Positions 1-8,865 of a stretch of DNA of 64,000 nucleotides are shown one piece after another. The notes under the pieces were generated by a model that worked only from the letters and a program-made list of their open reading frames with translations, made no database searches and was not told the DNA's origin. Source of the DNA: Mycolicibacterium sp. CBMA 247 (lineage in GTDB: Bacteria > Actinomycetota > Actinomycetes > Mycobacteriales > Mycobacteriaceae); contig NZ_VTGX01000002.1 of NCBI RefSeq assembly GCF_009729095.1, positions 992,001 to 1,056,000 on the forward strand, written 5' to 3'. Each line of letters starts with the position of its first letter. Position 1 is the stretch's first letter. The position numbers and the translations under genes were made by a program.

Positions 1-463
1 GGAACCGTCGGTACACATGGGTTTCTCGGATGCCGGTGCGCACCTGCGCAATATGGCGTTCTACAACTACCCGGTGCGACTGCTCAAGCGGGTGCGCGAC
101 GCCCAGCTGGCCGGGCGGCCGTTCCTGACCACCGAACACGCCGTGCACCGGCTGACCGCCGAGGTGGCCGACTGGTTCGGCGTGCCGGCGGGCACGTTGC
201 GCGAGGGGGACCGGGCCGACTTCGTGGTGATCGACCCGGCCGGCCTCAACGACGCGGTGGACGCGTACCACGAGGAGACGGTCCCGTTCTACGGTGGGCT
301 GAGCCGCATGGTGAACCGCAACGACGACGCCATCGTGGCGACCGCCGTCAACGGCGCGGTGGTGTTCCGCAACGGCCAGTTCCGCGACGGTTATGGTGAG
401 TCGGTGAAATCGGGTCGGTACCTGCGGGCGGGTGCCGAGCAACTGGACCACACGTCGGTCTGA
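1..463 (+). CDS. Amidohydrolase family 3 / D-aminoacylase-like protein, 5' end outside window
   Basis: C-terminal part of a metal-dependent amidohydrolase; the reading frame is open from base 2, so the start lies upstream. The visible part begins with a motif reading GFSDAGAHLRNM. A SDAGAH motif carrying a metal-ligand Asp is typical of the D-aminoacylase / N-acyl-D-amino-acid deacylase branch. It is followed by a helical stretch and the small C-terminal beta domain (DFVVIDPAGL, then AVNGAVVFRNGQ) that closes the composite beta-sandwich of these enzymes. The family hydrolyses N-acyl or cyclic amide bonds; the substrate here cannot be told. A TetR regulator begins one base after its stop, suggesting a shared operon. 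Confidence 0.8.
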   Translation, partial: EPSVHMGFSDAGAHLRNMAFYNYPVRLLKRVRDAQLAGRPFLTTEHAVHRLTAEVADWFGVPAGTLREGDRADFVVIDPAGLNDAVDAYHEETVPFYGGLSRMVNRNDDAIVATAVNGAVVFRNGQFRDGYGESVKSGRYLRAGAEQLDHTSV

Positions 464-464
464 G

Positions 465-1046
465 ATGGCCAGAACCCAGCAGCAGCGTCGTGAGGAAACC
501 GTGGCGCGCCTGCTCGACGCCAGCATCGACACCATCGTCGAGGTCGGGTACGCGCGGGCGTCGGCAGCGGTGATCGCCCGGCGCGCCAAGGTCTCCGACG
601 GCGCGCTGTTCCGGCATTTCCCCACCATGGGGGATTTCATGGCGGCCACCGCGCACGAGGTGGCCCGCCGGCAGTTGGAGCTGTTCGCAAAACTGGTCAC
701 CGACATCCCGGCCGAACAGCCGCCGCTGGAGGCGGTGCTGACGATCGTTCGCGATCTCACCGGCAACGACACCAACGCGGTCATACACGAGCTGATGGTG
801 GCCGCCCGCACTGACGAAAAGCTGCGGGCCGCACTGCGGGACGTGTTCTCCGAATACGCGGCCAACATCTATGCGACCGCCAGGACGATGCCGGGATCCG
901 ACCAGATCCCCGAGGCCGAACTGACCGCGGCGGTCACCATCGCGATCAATACCTTCGACGGGGCGGCGATCTTCCGGCCGGTGTTGCCGCAGCCCGAACT
1001 CGACCACGGCCGGATCGCGCTGCTGACCGAACTGCTCAGCCGCTAA
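465..1046 (+). CDS. TetR/AcrR family transcriptional regulator
   Basis: A 193-residue DNA-binding repressor. The N-terminal helix-turn-helix spans roughly residues 10-55, with the signature ARASAAVIARRAKVSDGALF followed by RHFPTMGDFM. The rest is the variable all-helical ligand-binding domain. The ATG at 465 is preferred because it lies just after the upstream stop and gives the usual short N-terminus. It probably regulates the amidohydrolase operon or itself; ligand unknown. Its stop overlaps by four bases the stop of the convergent DUF2304 gene. Confidence 0.85.
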   Translation: MARTQQQRREETVARLLDASIDTIVEVGYARASAAVIARRAKVSDGALFRHFPTMGDFMAATAHEVARRQLELFAKLVTDIPAEQPPLEAVLTIVRDLTGNDTNAVIHELMVAARTDEKLRAALRDVFSEYAANIYATARTMPGSDQIPEAELTAAVTIAINTFDGAAIFRPVLPQPELDHGRIALLTELLSR

Positions 1047-1393
1047 TCGATCGGATCCTCGTCCGGCACCCGGACATTCTGCAGCGCCACGGCCCGGGCC
1101 AGCCGGGCATAGCGCAGTTCGATGTCCTTGAACCGCATGTAGGCACTCAGCGTCACGAACGCGAACGCGATGATCAGCAGGTACTCCATCAGGTCGGTAC
1201 CGCGTTTGACCCCAAGCCAATTGGCCACCACCGTGGTGTCATCCGGGCGCAGGATCGCGTACACGCCGGTGATGACGAACAGCACGTAACCGACCTTCAC
1301 CCAGGCTTTGGTGCGGGCGTTGCCGCGGGAGCGCAGCAGGTAGACCAGCAGCACCAGCACCGAGATGATCAGTAGCGCCTGGATCCAGTTCAC
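1043..1393 (-). CDS. DUF2304 small membrane protein, partner of the PpgS-like glycosyltransferase (Rv3632-like)
   Basis: A 116-residue membrane protein with three predicted transmembrane segments: residues about 4-20 (IQALLIISVLVLLVYLL), 33-50 and 68-86. It ends in a basic/acidic cytoplasmic tail. DUF2304 proteins occur next to polyprenyl-phosphate glycosyltransferases; in Mtb the equivalent protein Rv3632 stimulates PpgS (Rv3631). Its GTG start overlaps the glycosyltransferase stop by four bases (GTGA), implying translational coupling. It most likely anchors or activates that enzyme at the inner face of the membrane. Confidence 0.8.
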   Translation of the reverse strand: MNWIQALLIISVLVLLVYLLRSRGNARTKAWVKVGYVLFVITGVYAILRPDDTTVVANWLGVKRGTDLMEYLLIIAFAFVTLSAYMRFKDIELRYARLARAVALQNVRVPDEDPID

Positions 1394-2076
1394 CGGGTCG
1401 GCCTCCCGCGCAACAGCCCGTCGAAGAGGATGTTCACCCCGTTGAGCAGAGGCTGACCCTTCGACTTCGAATAGTCGGTGTAGAGGATCTCGACCGGTTC
1501 CTCGGCTACCCGCCAACGGTTTTGGTACGCCAGGGCGATGAATTCGCCGGCGTGACTCATGCCGTTCATGGTGAGGTTGAGTTCGTCGGCGACCTCTTTG
1601 TCGAACACCCGCAGGCCGTTGTGCGCGTCGGTGAGTCCGAGCGCCCGGCTCTGCGGGCTCAGGAATGCCGCGGCCCGCAAGATGATCCGCTTGAGTGGCG
1701 GCGTGTGTGTGACGACCCCGGCGAAGCGGGTGCCGATCACCAGATCGACCTGATCGGTGTCGAACCGGTCGACCATCCGCACCACATCCTTGACCTGGTG
1801 CTGGCCGTCGGCGTCGAAGGTGGCGAACAGCTTGGCGCCGGGACGGCTTCTGGCGTATTCCACGCCGGTCTGGATCGCCGCACCCTGGCCGAGGTTCACC
1901 GGATGACGCACCACGTGCGCACCGGCCGCCAGCGCCTGGTCGCCGGTGTCGTCGCGGCTGCCGTCGTCCACACACACCACGTGAGGGAAAACCGAGCGCA
2001 CGTCGGAGATGACGTCGCCGATGATGCTCGCCTCGTTGAAGGCGGGAATGATGATCCAAACGTCGTGAAAGCGCAT
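1390..2076 (-). CDS. ppgS: GT2 glycosyltransferase, probable polyprenyl-phosphate glycosyl (GalNAc-type) synthase
   Basis: A 228-residue GT-A fold enzyme. An N-terminal WIIIPAFNEASIIGDVI nucleotide-binding strand is followed by VCVDDGSRDDT and by FATFDADGQHQ, which carries the metal-binding DxD. This is the DPM-synthase-like architecture that moves a sugar from a nucleotide donor to polyprenyl phosphate. The flippase / GT2 / DUF2304 order matches Mtb Rv3630-Rv3631-Rv3632. There PpgS makes decaprenyl-phosphate N-acetylgalactosamine for the galactosamine decoration of arabinogalactan. Assignment as PpgS rests on synteny and length; the donor sugar cannot be read from the sequence. ATG 2076 is chosen; an in-frame GTG at 2088 is the alternative. 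Confidence 0.7.
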   Translation of the reverse strand: MRFHDVWIIIPAFNEASIIGDVISDVRSVFPHVVCVDDGSRDDTGDQALAAGAHVVRHPVNLGQGAAIQTGVEYARSRPGAKLFATFDADGQHQVKDVVRMVDRFDTDQVDLVIGTRFAGVVTHTPPLKRIILRAAAFLSPQSRALGLTDAHNGLRVFDKEVADELNLTMNGMSHAGEFIALAYQNRWRVAEEPVEILYTDYSKSKGQPLLNGVNILFDGLLRGRPTR

Positions 2077-2133
2077 GTCGATGGGCACTAACCTACACCG
2101 CAGCCCAATGTCGCGGCCGGAGCCGCTCCGCCG

Positions 2134-3378
2134 TCATCCACGAGCACCTCGGGCAAGCGCGACCAGGTGAACAGCGATGCCGACCAGCGGTCCGCAAAGT
2201 AGTGCGATGACGGTGCGCGCCTCCAGTCCCACTGGCAGCAGCAGCAGCGCCACGGCCGCGACCGTGGCGATGATCCAGCCGAGCGCGTAGGCCCGGTGCA
2301 GGGCGGCCGCGACCGTCGCGGCGCCGGTCAGGGTCAACATCGCGATCGCGACGGCTGCCGCGGTCAACCAGGCCAACAGGGCACCGCCGGCGCGGTACTC
2401 CTCGCCGAACCCCACCCTCAGCAACCAGGGCCCGAGCAGCCCGGCCGCAGCCACCCCCACTGCGCCCAGCCCGGCCACCGCGGCCGCCGGGGCCAGTAGT
2501 GCCCGCAGTCGTTTGTCGCGTTGGTCGACGAAGTGTGCGATCAGATTGCCCTGCATCGCGGTGAGCGGAACCAGTAGCGGGGCCCGGGTCAGCGTCACGG
2601 CCAGGATCACCACACCGCCGGCGGCGCCCAGATCTCCAGAGGTGGCCTTGAGCAGCACCGGGAATCCCATCACCAGGACCGCGCTGGCGCCTGCGGCTGC
2701 GATCGAATGCGCGGCCCCGCGCAGGAACGTCGCGGGATTGCCTGCGGTGAGCAACCCGGCGGCCAGGCGCGCTGCCGGTGCGGCGATCAGCATGATCAGC
2801 CAGGCCACCGCGCCGGCCACGGTCGCCCACAGGAACCCGGCCAGCCCCCAGCCGAGCACGAAGGTCGCCGCGGCGACGGCCACCCGGATTCCGGCATCGG
2901 TGACCATCAGGGCCCCGTACTCGGTCCACCGGTTCACCCCGGCGAGCATGCCGAGCAGTGTTGCGTGCAGGCAGAATCCGGCCAACCCGACGCTGAGCAA
3001 CACCACGCTCAGTGCCCGCGACTCGACGAACACGTGGGGACTCCACAGCGGCGAACTCGCCGCGATCACCACGGCCGCGACGATGCCGACCAGCGCCGCG
3101 ATCCGCATCGGGTGGGTGCTTGGCCCGGCGCTGAGATCCCGGGCTGACACCGAGCGCACCTCGCGGGTGGCCTCCTGCAACAGACCGTTGGCGGCCCCGG
3201 TCACCAGGCCGAACGCACCCCAGAACACACTGAAGACCGAGAAACCGGCCGGCTCGAGGTCCCGCGCGGCCAGGTAAAGCACGGCATAACCGCACAGCGC
3301 GCTGATCGCGGTCGCCAACCCGACGCGGACGACGCTGCTGCGCGTAATCGGGCCTGTGGCGCCGCCGCCGTCGGTCAC
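2134..3378 (-). CDS. Polysaccharide/lipid-linked sugar flippase-like integral membrane protein (Rv3630-like)
   Basis: A 414-residue protein with about twelve hydrophobic helices spread over its whole length and Ala/Val/Leu-rich composition, resembling the MATE/MOP flippase superfamily (Wzx-type). The probable role is translocation of lipid-linked sugars across the plasma membrane, which would supply external acceptors downstream of the adjacent polyprenyl-phosphate glycosyltransferase. GTG 3378 is chosen because it overlaps the preceding aminopeptidase stop as GTGA. The gap to the glycosyltransferase is about 57 bp, so all five minus-strand genes can form one operon. Substrate is inferred from context only. 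Confidence 0.7.
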   Translation of the reverse strand: MTDGGGATGPITRSSVVRVGLATAISALCGYAVLYLAARDLEPAGFSVFSVFWGAFGLVTGAANGLLQEATREVRSVSARDLSAGPSTHPMRIAALVGIVAAVVIAASSPLWSPHVFVESRALSVVLLSVGLAGFCLHATLLGMLAGVNRWTEYGALMVTDAGIRVAVAAATFVLGWGLAGFLWATVAGAVAWLIMLIAAPAARLAAGLLTAGNPATFLRGAAHSIAAAGASAVLVMGFPVLLKATSGDLGAAGGVVILAVTLTRAPLLVPLTAMQGNLIAHFVDQRDKRLRALLAPAAAVAGLGAVGVAAAGLLGPWLLRVGFGEEYRAGGALLAWLTAAAVAIAMLTLTGAATVAAALHRAYALGWIIATVAAVALLLLPVGLEARTVIALLCGPLVGIAVHLVALARGARG

Positions 3379-4712
3379 AGGTCTGGCAGCTCTTTCGAAT
3401 ACAGCCAGGCTTGCCACAGCGGCTGCAGTGGCTCGTCGGTGTAGCCGGCGGCCAGTCCGGTGAAATCGCCCGTGAACGCCGTGCTGTGTCGGTAGCGGGC
3501 TGTCCAATCCCTCAGTAGTGCAAAGAAATTCAGGTCACCGATGCGGGTGCGCAGCACGTGCAGCGTCAGGGCGCCGCGTTTGTACACCCGGTCGTCGAAC
3601 ATGTCCTCGGGTCCCGGATCGGACAGCAGCAGATCCTGGGGCTGATCGCGCAACCGCTCGTGATAGTGCTCGGCCCATTCGGCCGCGCTGCGGCCGCCGC
3701 TGTGCTCGGACCACAGCCACTCCGCGTAGCAGGCGAACCCTTCGTGCAGCCAGATGTCGCGCCAGCGCCGCGCCGTCACCGAGTTGCCGAACCACTGGTG
3801 GGCCAGTTCGTGGGCGATCAGCCGTTCGGCGCCGTGCTGCCCGTCGCAGTGATTGGCGCCGAAGATCGATATGCCCTGGGCTTCCAGCGGTATCTCAAGA
3901 TCGTCGTCGGTAACGACCACGGTGTAGCCGCTGGCCAGCGGATACGGGCCGAACAGCTTGATGAACAGTTTCATCATCTGCGGTTGCTGCTCGAAGTCGT
4001 CGTCGAACTCGCGGCGTAACCGGGCGGGCAGCACTGCGTTCATCGGCACCGGTGATTTGGTCAGCCGCTGGCTCTCGTACATGCCGATCTGCAGGGTGAT
4101 CAGGTAACTGGAGGTCGGCTCGGCCAGCTCGTAGGTCCACACGGTTTGGCCGGCGCGAGCCCTGCGGGACACCAGGTCGCCGTTGGCCAGCGCGTAATAC
4201 GGGCTGTCGGTGCCGATCTGGATGCGGTAGCTGGCCTTGGAGCTGGGATGGTCGTCGCAGGGGAACCACGATGCTGCCCCGTTGGGCTGCCCGGCCACCA
4301 GAGCACCGTCGGACAGCTCCTCGAAACCGACCTCACCCCACTCGGTGTCGATAGGACGCGGCGTGCCGTTGTAGCGCACCGCGATGGTCATCGCGGCCCC
4401 GGACGGCAACGTCGCCGGCAGCGTGATCGACAGCTTGCCGGCCGAACGTCGGTACTGGGCCGGTCTGCGGCCGTTCACCGAAACCCTGGACACTGCAAGG
4501 GTATCGGCGAGATCCAAGGTAAAGGTACGCAGCGCGGACAAGGTCACCGCGGTGATCGTCGCCGACCCGGCGAGCCGGTTGATCGCCACCTTGTACTCGA
4601 GCTCGAGTTCATAGCGCGACACCCGGTATCCGAAGTTACCGTTGCGCGGCAGGTAAGGATCGATAACGGGTGCGGGGGACAGTTTCTTTGCAGCTTTCTT
4701 TGATCGGGTCAC
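3375..4712 (-). CDS. M1 family zinc aminopeptidase
   Basis: A 445-residue gluzincin. An N-terminal beta-saddle domain occupies residues about 20-215. The catalytic domain contains HELAHQWFGN at 301-310, with zinc ligands His301 and His305 and catalytic Glu302; the third ligand, Glu324, is in WLHEGFACYAEW. It lacks the C-terminal helical domain of full-size aminopeptidase N, so it is a short M1 form. No signal peptide: it begins TRSKKAAKKLSPAP. GTG 4712 overlaps the upstream NRPS-like stop as GTGA, implying coupled expression. It may process a peptide or amino-acid polymer made by the neighbour, which is inference. Confidence 0.88.
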   Translation of the reverse strand: MTRSKKAAKKLSPAPVIDPYLPRNGNFGYRVSRYELELEYKVAINRLAGSATITAVTLSALRTFTLDLADTLAVSRVSVNGRRPAQYRRSAGKLSITLPATLPSGAAMTIAVRYNGTPRPIDTEWGEVGFEELSDGALVAGQPNGAASWFPCDDHPSSKASYRIQIGTDSPYYALANGDLVSRRARAGQTVWTYELAEPTSSYLITLQIGMYESQRLTKSPVPMNAVLPARLRREFDDDFEQQPQMMKLFIKLFGPYPLASGYTVVVTDDDLEIPLEAQGISIFGANHCDGQHGAERLIAHELAHQWFGNSVTARRWRDIWLHEGFACYAEWLWSEHSGGRSAAEWAEHYHERLRDQPQDLLLSDPGPEDMFDDRVYKRGALTLHVLRTRIGDLNFFALLRDWTARYRHSTAFTGDFTGLAAGYTDEPLQPLWQAWLYSKELPDL

Positions 4713-7700
4713 GCGGCAGGTTCTTCTGTCTTCTTGGTGTCGGTCTTGTTGGCGGCGGCACGCTTCTTGCCGAACCCGTTCCACGGGGCGATCGGGTTGC
4801 CCTGCCAGCGCGTCGACGGCGGCACCTCGTCGCCGCGCATCACCAGTGAGCCGGGCCCGACGGTGGCGCCGGCACCGAGTCGGGCCGCAGGCAGTGCCAC
4901 GCAGTGCGGCCCCAGCGTCGAACCTTCTTCGAGCACAACGCTGTCCAATCGCATGATGCGGTCGTGGAACAGGTGGGTCTGTACGACGCAGCCGCGGTTG
5001 ACGGTGGCGGCGGTGTCCAGACTCGCCAGGTCGGCTTCGGGCAGCCAGTAGGTTTCGCACCACACCCCGCGGCCGATCGAGGCGCCCAGCCCCCGCAGCC
5101 ACAGGTTCATCACCGGGGTGCCACTGGCGGCCCGGGCGAACCAGGGCGCGGCGACGGTTTCGACGAAGGTGTCCGACACCTCGTTGCGCCACACGAACGA
5201 CGACCACAGCGGGTGTTCGACTGCGCGAATCCGGCCGACCACCAACCACTTCGCGATCACCGCGATGGTGCCGGCCACCACGCCGGCGACCAACAGCACC
5301 ACACCAGCGGTCAGGACTGTCCACAGGTAGCCGAACCGGATCGTGACGGCCTGCATCGCGCCGAGCACGGCGATGCCGATCGCGAAGGTGACGATCACCG
5401 GGAACAGCCGGCAGGTCTCCACCGCCGAGCGCATGATCTTGAGCCGGACCGACGGATGGAATGTACGCAGCGCATCGGCGGCGGTGGCGTTGCGGCGCAA
5501 CCGAACCGGTGGGCTGCCCAGCCAGGACGAGCCGGCCTTGGCCTTGTGCGGGGTGGCCGAGAGCACCGCCACCAAGCCGTCGTCGGGCACCTTGCGGCCC
5601 GGTTGGGTGATCCCCGAGTTGCCGAGGAAGGCGCGTTTTCCGATGGTGGCCTTGGCAACGTGGATCCAGCCGCCGCCGAGTTCGTAGGAGGCCACCATGG
5701 TGTCGTCGGCCAGGAACGCGCCGTCCTGCACCTCGGTGAACTTCGGGGTGAACAGCGCCGTCGAGATCTCGGTGTCCCGACCGACTTTCGCGCCGAGCAG
5801 CCGCAGCCACCAGGGTGTGAGCAGGCTGGCGTAGATCGGGAACAGATAGTTGCGGGCCGCGTCCATCAGGCGTTCGGTGGTCCACAACTGCCAGCCCACC
5901 CGGCTGCGCACGGGGTGATAGCCCTCCGAGAGCCGCACCGAGAGGATCCGCACCCCGATCACCGTCAGCGCCGCGTATGTCACCAGCGCGACCACGGCCG
6001 CGGCCGGGGTCCAGGCCAGCGCGGGCAGCAGGGCCTCGGTCGGGGAGGCGGTCCCGTGCACACCCCAGGCGATCACCGCGAGGCCCGCGGCCAGCGCGAG
6101 CAGCGGCAGGCCGGCCAGCAGCAGGGAGGACACCCCGTACACCGCGACCCACAGCGGGGCGCGTCGCGGCCGGTGGTCGGGCCACGGATGGCGGGCCTTG
6201 CCCGATTTCACCGCGGGTGAGCCCTTCCAGAACTGGCCGTTCTTGACCTTGCCGATCACCGCGGATCCGGGGGCGACATCGGCGTTCTTGCCGACGCTCG
6301 CCCCGGGCAGCAGCGTTGTGCGGGCGCCGATCGTGGCGTCGTTCCCGATCGAGACCGGCCCGACATGGAACAGGTCGCCGTCGATCCAGTGCCCGGTCAA
6401 GTCCACCTCGGGTTCGACCGAGGCGCGGTGGCCGATCTTGAGCATGCCGGTCACCGGGGGTGCGGAATGCATGTCGACGCCCTTGCCGACGCTGTTGCCC
6501 AGGGCACGCGCGTAGTAGACCATCCACGGTGCGCCGGCCAGGTTTTCCGCGCCGCTGGCGTCGGCCAGCCGCTCGGCGATCCATACCCGCAGGTGAACCG
6601 GGCCACCGCGGCGGTAAGTGCCAGGTTGCAGCCCACCCAGCAGCATCCGGGCGAACAGCACCGCGATGCCCATCCGGCCCAGCGGCGCGACAAACAGCAG
6701 GAACCCGGCGAGCAGCCACCACCAGCCGAGCGGATGCGCCCACGGCACGATCCCGGATTCGGCGGCCACATTGTTCAGCAGTGCCAGCCAGACCACCCAC
6801 TGCATGCCGGTCAGAGTGGCCAGCGGCAGCGACAACGCGACCTGTGCGGCCTGGGTGAGCAGCGGGGTCGGTTTGACCTCCCGGGTTTGGATCTGCGGCG
6901 GCGGCTTGAGCTCGTCGAGATAGCCGGCCAGTGAGCCGAGCCGGGGGTGGTCGTAGAGGTCGGCGACGGTCACCAGCGGGTAGCGCCGGCGCAGCGCGGC
7001 CACCAGCTGCGCGGCGGACAGTGAGCCGCCGCCGAGCGCGATGAAATCGGCTTCCGGTCCTTCGACGGGGGTGCCGAGCACGTCGCGCCACAAGCCGGCC
7101 AGCCACCCCATGGTGCCGCCGAGTTCGGAGGCGTCCTGCTCGGTATCTCCGGGCGGCGGCCACGGCAGTGCGTTGCGGTCGACCTTGCCGGAGGTGCGGG
7201 TCGGGAGTTCGTCGAGCAGCACCAGTCGGGGCACCAGCGCGGCCGGCAGCGACTCGGACAGCGCGGCCCGGGCGGCGGCTAGGTCGAAGGACGGGTCGGT
7301 GCTGGCGATATAGCCGACCAGGAGCGGAGTGCCGCTGGCGGTTTTCCGCACCGCGGCCGCGCCGCCGCTGACGCCGGGCAGATTGACCAGCGCGTTGTCC
7401 ACCTCGCCAAGCTCGATGCGGCGCCCGCCGACCTTGACCTGATCGTCGGCGCGGCCCTGGAAGTAGAGGCCGTCGGCCTCCAGCCGCACCAGATCGCCGC
7501 TGCGGTAGGCCCGGGTCCAGCCCAGTGTCGGCATCGCCGCGTACTTCTCGGCGTCCTTCTCCGGGTCGAGGTAGCGGGCCAGCCCCACGCCGCCGATCAC
7601 CAACTCGCCGACCTCACCGACAGCGACCGGCAGGCCTTCGGCGTTCACCACCGCCAGATCCCAGCCGGTCAGTGGCAGGCCGATGCTGACCGGGCCCTGG

Positions 7701-8635
7701 CCGTCCAATTGCGCCGCGCAGGCCACCACGGTCGCCTCGGTGGGGCCGTAGGTGTTCCACACCTCGCGGCCGTCCACCGCCAGCCGGGCGGCGAGCTCGG
7801 GCGGGCAGGCCTCGCCGCCGAAGATCAACAGCCGGACCGCTTCCAGTGCCTCGGCCGGCCACAGTGCCGCCAGCGTCGGCACCGTGGACACAACGGTGAC
7901 GTCGCGGCTCACCAGCCACGGGCCCAGATCCATCCCGCTGCGCACCAACGACCGTGGGGCGGGCACCAGGCAGGCGCCGTGCCGCCAGGCCAGCCACATC
8001 TCCTCACACGATGCGTCGAAGGCGACCGACAGCCCGGCCAGCACCCGGTCACCAGGTCCGATCGGGTTGTCCTGCAAGAACATCTGCGCTTCGGCGTCGA
8101 CGAACGCCGCGGCGCTGCGATGTGTCACGGCGACCCCCTTCGGGGTGCCGGTCGATCCCGAGGTGAAGATGATCCAGGCGTCGTCGCGACCGAGTGGTGC
8201 CGCGGCCCGCCAGCCACGCGACGAGCCGGGCCCGCGCACCAGGCCGGCTTCGGTGATCACTCCCACCACGTTGGCCTCGCCGAACACCAGCTCGGCTCGT
8301 TCGTCGGGGTCGTCGGCGTCCACCGGAACGTAGGCCGCACCGCAGGCCAGCACCGACAGGATTGCCACGTAGAGCGCATAGCTGCCCGACGGCATCCGGA
8401 TGCCGATCCGATCGCCGCGGCCGATACCGCGCGCAGCCAGCCAGGACACGCTGTCGGCGACGTCGGCGATCAGCTCGGAGTAGGTGAGCTGCACCGTTCC
8501 GTCATCAAGGGCCGGCGCGTCCGGAAAACGCCGGGCCGTGTCGTGCAGGATGTCGACGAGTGTGCGTGGCTCGGGAGCCTGCGCAGAGAGCACGTACTGG
8601 GCTGGAATCTCGTGCCCACTGGCCGCGGCTGTCAC
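4709..8635 (-). CDS. Pls/PosA-type NRPS-like protein: adenylation, carrier and membrane/left-handed beta-helix domains
   Basis: A 1308-residue fusion. Residues about 25-490 form an amino-acid adenylation domain (IIFTSGSTGTPKGVAVTHRS at 155-173, NTYGPTE at 294-300, YRSGDLVRLE at 377). Residues about 505-575 are a carrier domain with the phosphopantetheine Ser538 in LGGGSLSA. The C-terminal half has several transmembrane segments and two hexapeptide-repeat blocks (around 760-800 and 970-1040, and again near the C-terminus), as in the terminal domain of epsilon-poly-lysine synthetase Pls and PosA. There is no canonical condensation or thioesterase domain. The predicted activity is activation of one amino acid and its membrane-associated ligation or transfer; product unknown. 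The start is GTG 8635. It heads the minus-strand envelope operon. Confidence 0.85.
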   Translation of the reverse strand: MTAAASGHEIPAQYVLSAQAPEPRTLVDILHDTARRFPDAPALDDGTVQLTYSELIADVADSVSWLAARGIGRGDRIGIRMPSGSYALYVAILSVLACGAAYVPVDADDPDERAELVFGEANVVGVITEAGLVRGPGSSRGWRAAAPLGRDDAWIIFTSGSTGTPKGVAVTHRSAAAFVDAEAQMFLQDNPIGPGDRVLAGLSVAFDASCEEMWLAWRHGACLVPAPRSLVRSGMDLGPWLVSRDVTVVSTVPTLAALWPAEALEAVRLLIFGGEACPPELAARLAVDGREVWNTYGPTEATVVACAAQLDGQGPVSIGLPLTGWDLAVVNAEGLPVAVGEVGELVIGGVGLARYLDPEKDAEKYAAMPTLGWTRAYRSGDLVRLEADGLYFQGRADDQVKVGGRRIELGEVDNALVNLPGVSGGAAAVRKTASGTPLLVGYIASTDPSFDLAAARAALSESLPAALVPRLVLLDELPTRTSGKVDRNALPWPPPGDTEQDASELGGTMGWLAGLWRDVLGTPVEGPEADFIALGGGSLSAAQLVAALRRRYPLVTVADLYDHPRLGSLAGYLDELKPPPQIQTREVKPTPLLTQAAQVALSLPLATLTGMQWVVWLALLNNVAAESGIVPWAHPLGWWWLLAGFLLFVAPLGRMGIAVLFARMLLGGLQPGTYRRGGPVHLRVWIAERLADASGAENLAGAPWMVYYARALGNSVGKGVDMHSAPPVTGMLKIGHRASVEPEVDLTGHWIDGDLFHVGPVSIGNDATIGARTTLLPGASVGKNADVAPGSAVIGKVKNGQFWKGSPAVKSGKARHPWPDHRPRRAPLWVAVYGVSSLLLAGLPLLALAAGLAVIAWGVHGTASPTEALLPALAWTPAAAVVALVTYAALTVIGVRILSVRLSEGYHPVRSRVGWQLWTTERLMDAARNYLFPIYASLLTPWWLRLLGAKVGRDTEISTALFTPKFTEVQDGAFLADDTMVASYELGGGWIHVAKATIGKRAFLGNSGITQPGRKVPDDGLVAVLSATPHKAKAGSSWLGSPPVRLRRNATAADALRTFHPSVRLKIMRSAVETCRLFPVIVTFAIGIAVLGAMQAVTIRFGYLWTVLTAGVVLLVAGVVAGTIAVIAKWLVVGRIRAVEHPLWSSFVWRNEVSDTFVETVAAPWFARAASGTPVMNLWLRGLGASIGRGVWCETYWLPEADLASLDTAATVNRGCVVQTHLFHDRIMRLDSVVLEEGSTLGPHCVALPAARLGAGATVGPGSLVMRGDEVPPSTRWQGNPIAPWNGFGKKRAAANKTDTKKTEEPAA

Positions 8636-8731
8636 ACGTACAAACTACTAAGGCCGCGCCGCGGCGGCTCGGTGGTCATGCGGCGTGCCCGTTCGATTTC
8701 GGTTCGGTGGGGTCTGTCGGGCACACTGGTC

Positions 8732-8845
8732 GGCGGAGGGGAGTATTCCTTTCGCTGCGATGTCGTCATCACGTCGGCCGTCCATAAGGACCGACCGGTG
8801 TCGCAGGCCGGCAGATTCTGCTGGTGGAAGAGACCTCCGGCGCTT
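8732..8845 (+). ncRNA. yybP-ykoY (Mn2+-sensing) riboswitch upstream of terC-family gene
   Basis: The leader carries the family hallmarks. A 5' GGAGGGGAGTATTC element lies at 8735-8748 and a 3' GAGACCTCC element at 8830-8838. Stem P1 pairs CGGAGG 8734-8739 with CCTCCG 8834-8839. P2 pairs CTGCGA 8755-8760 with TCGCAG 8801-8806. An internal hairpin pairs GTCGG 8773-8777 with CCGAC 8791-8795. The conserved TGTCGTCATCAC segment follows P2. A 3' hairpin CCGGCAG/CTGCTGG precedes the second ligand loop. The family binds Mn2+ and is classically found before TerC/MntP-type exporters. See the switch described at 8834-8858. Confidence 0.85.
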
Positions 8846-8860
8846 TGGCGACCGGAGGAT
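8834..8860 (+). promoter_or_regulatory. Riboswitch expression platform: anti-Shine-Dalgarno hairpin
   Basis: CCTCCGG at 8834-8840 is exactly complementary to CCGGAGG at 8852-8858, the ribosome binding site seven bases before the terC start. The first six bases of that strand are also the 3' side of aptamer stem P1. The two pairings exclude each other. Ligand-bound aptamer should free the ribosome site (ON), and ligand-free RNA should sequester it, so the predicted control is translational. Confidence 0.75.
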
Positions 8861-8865
8861 TTCTG

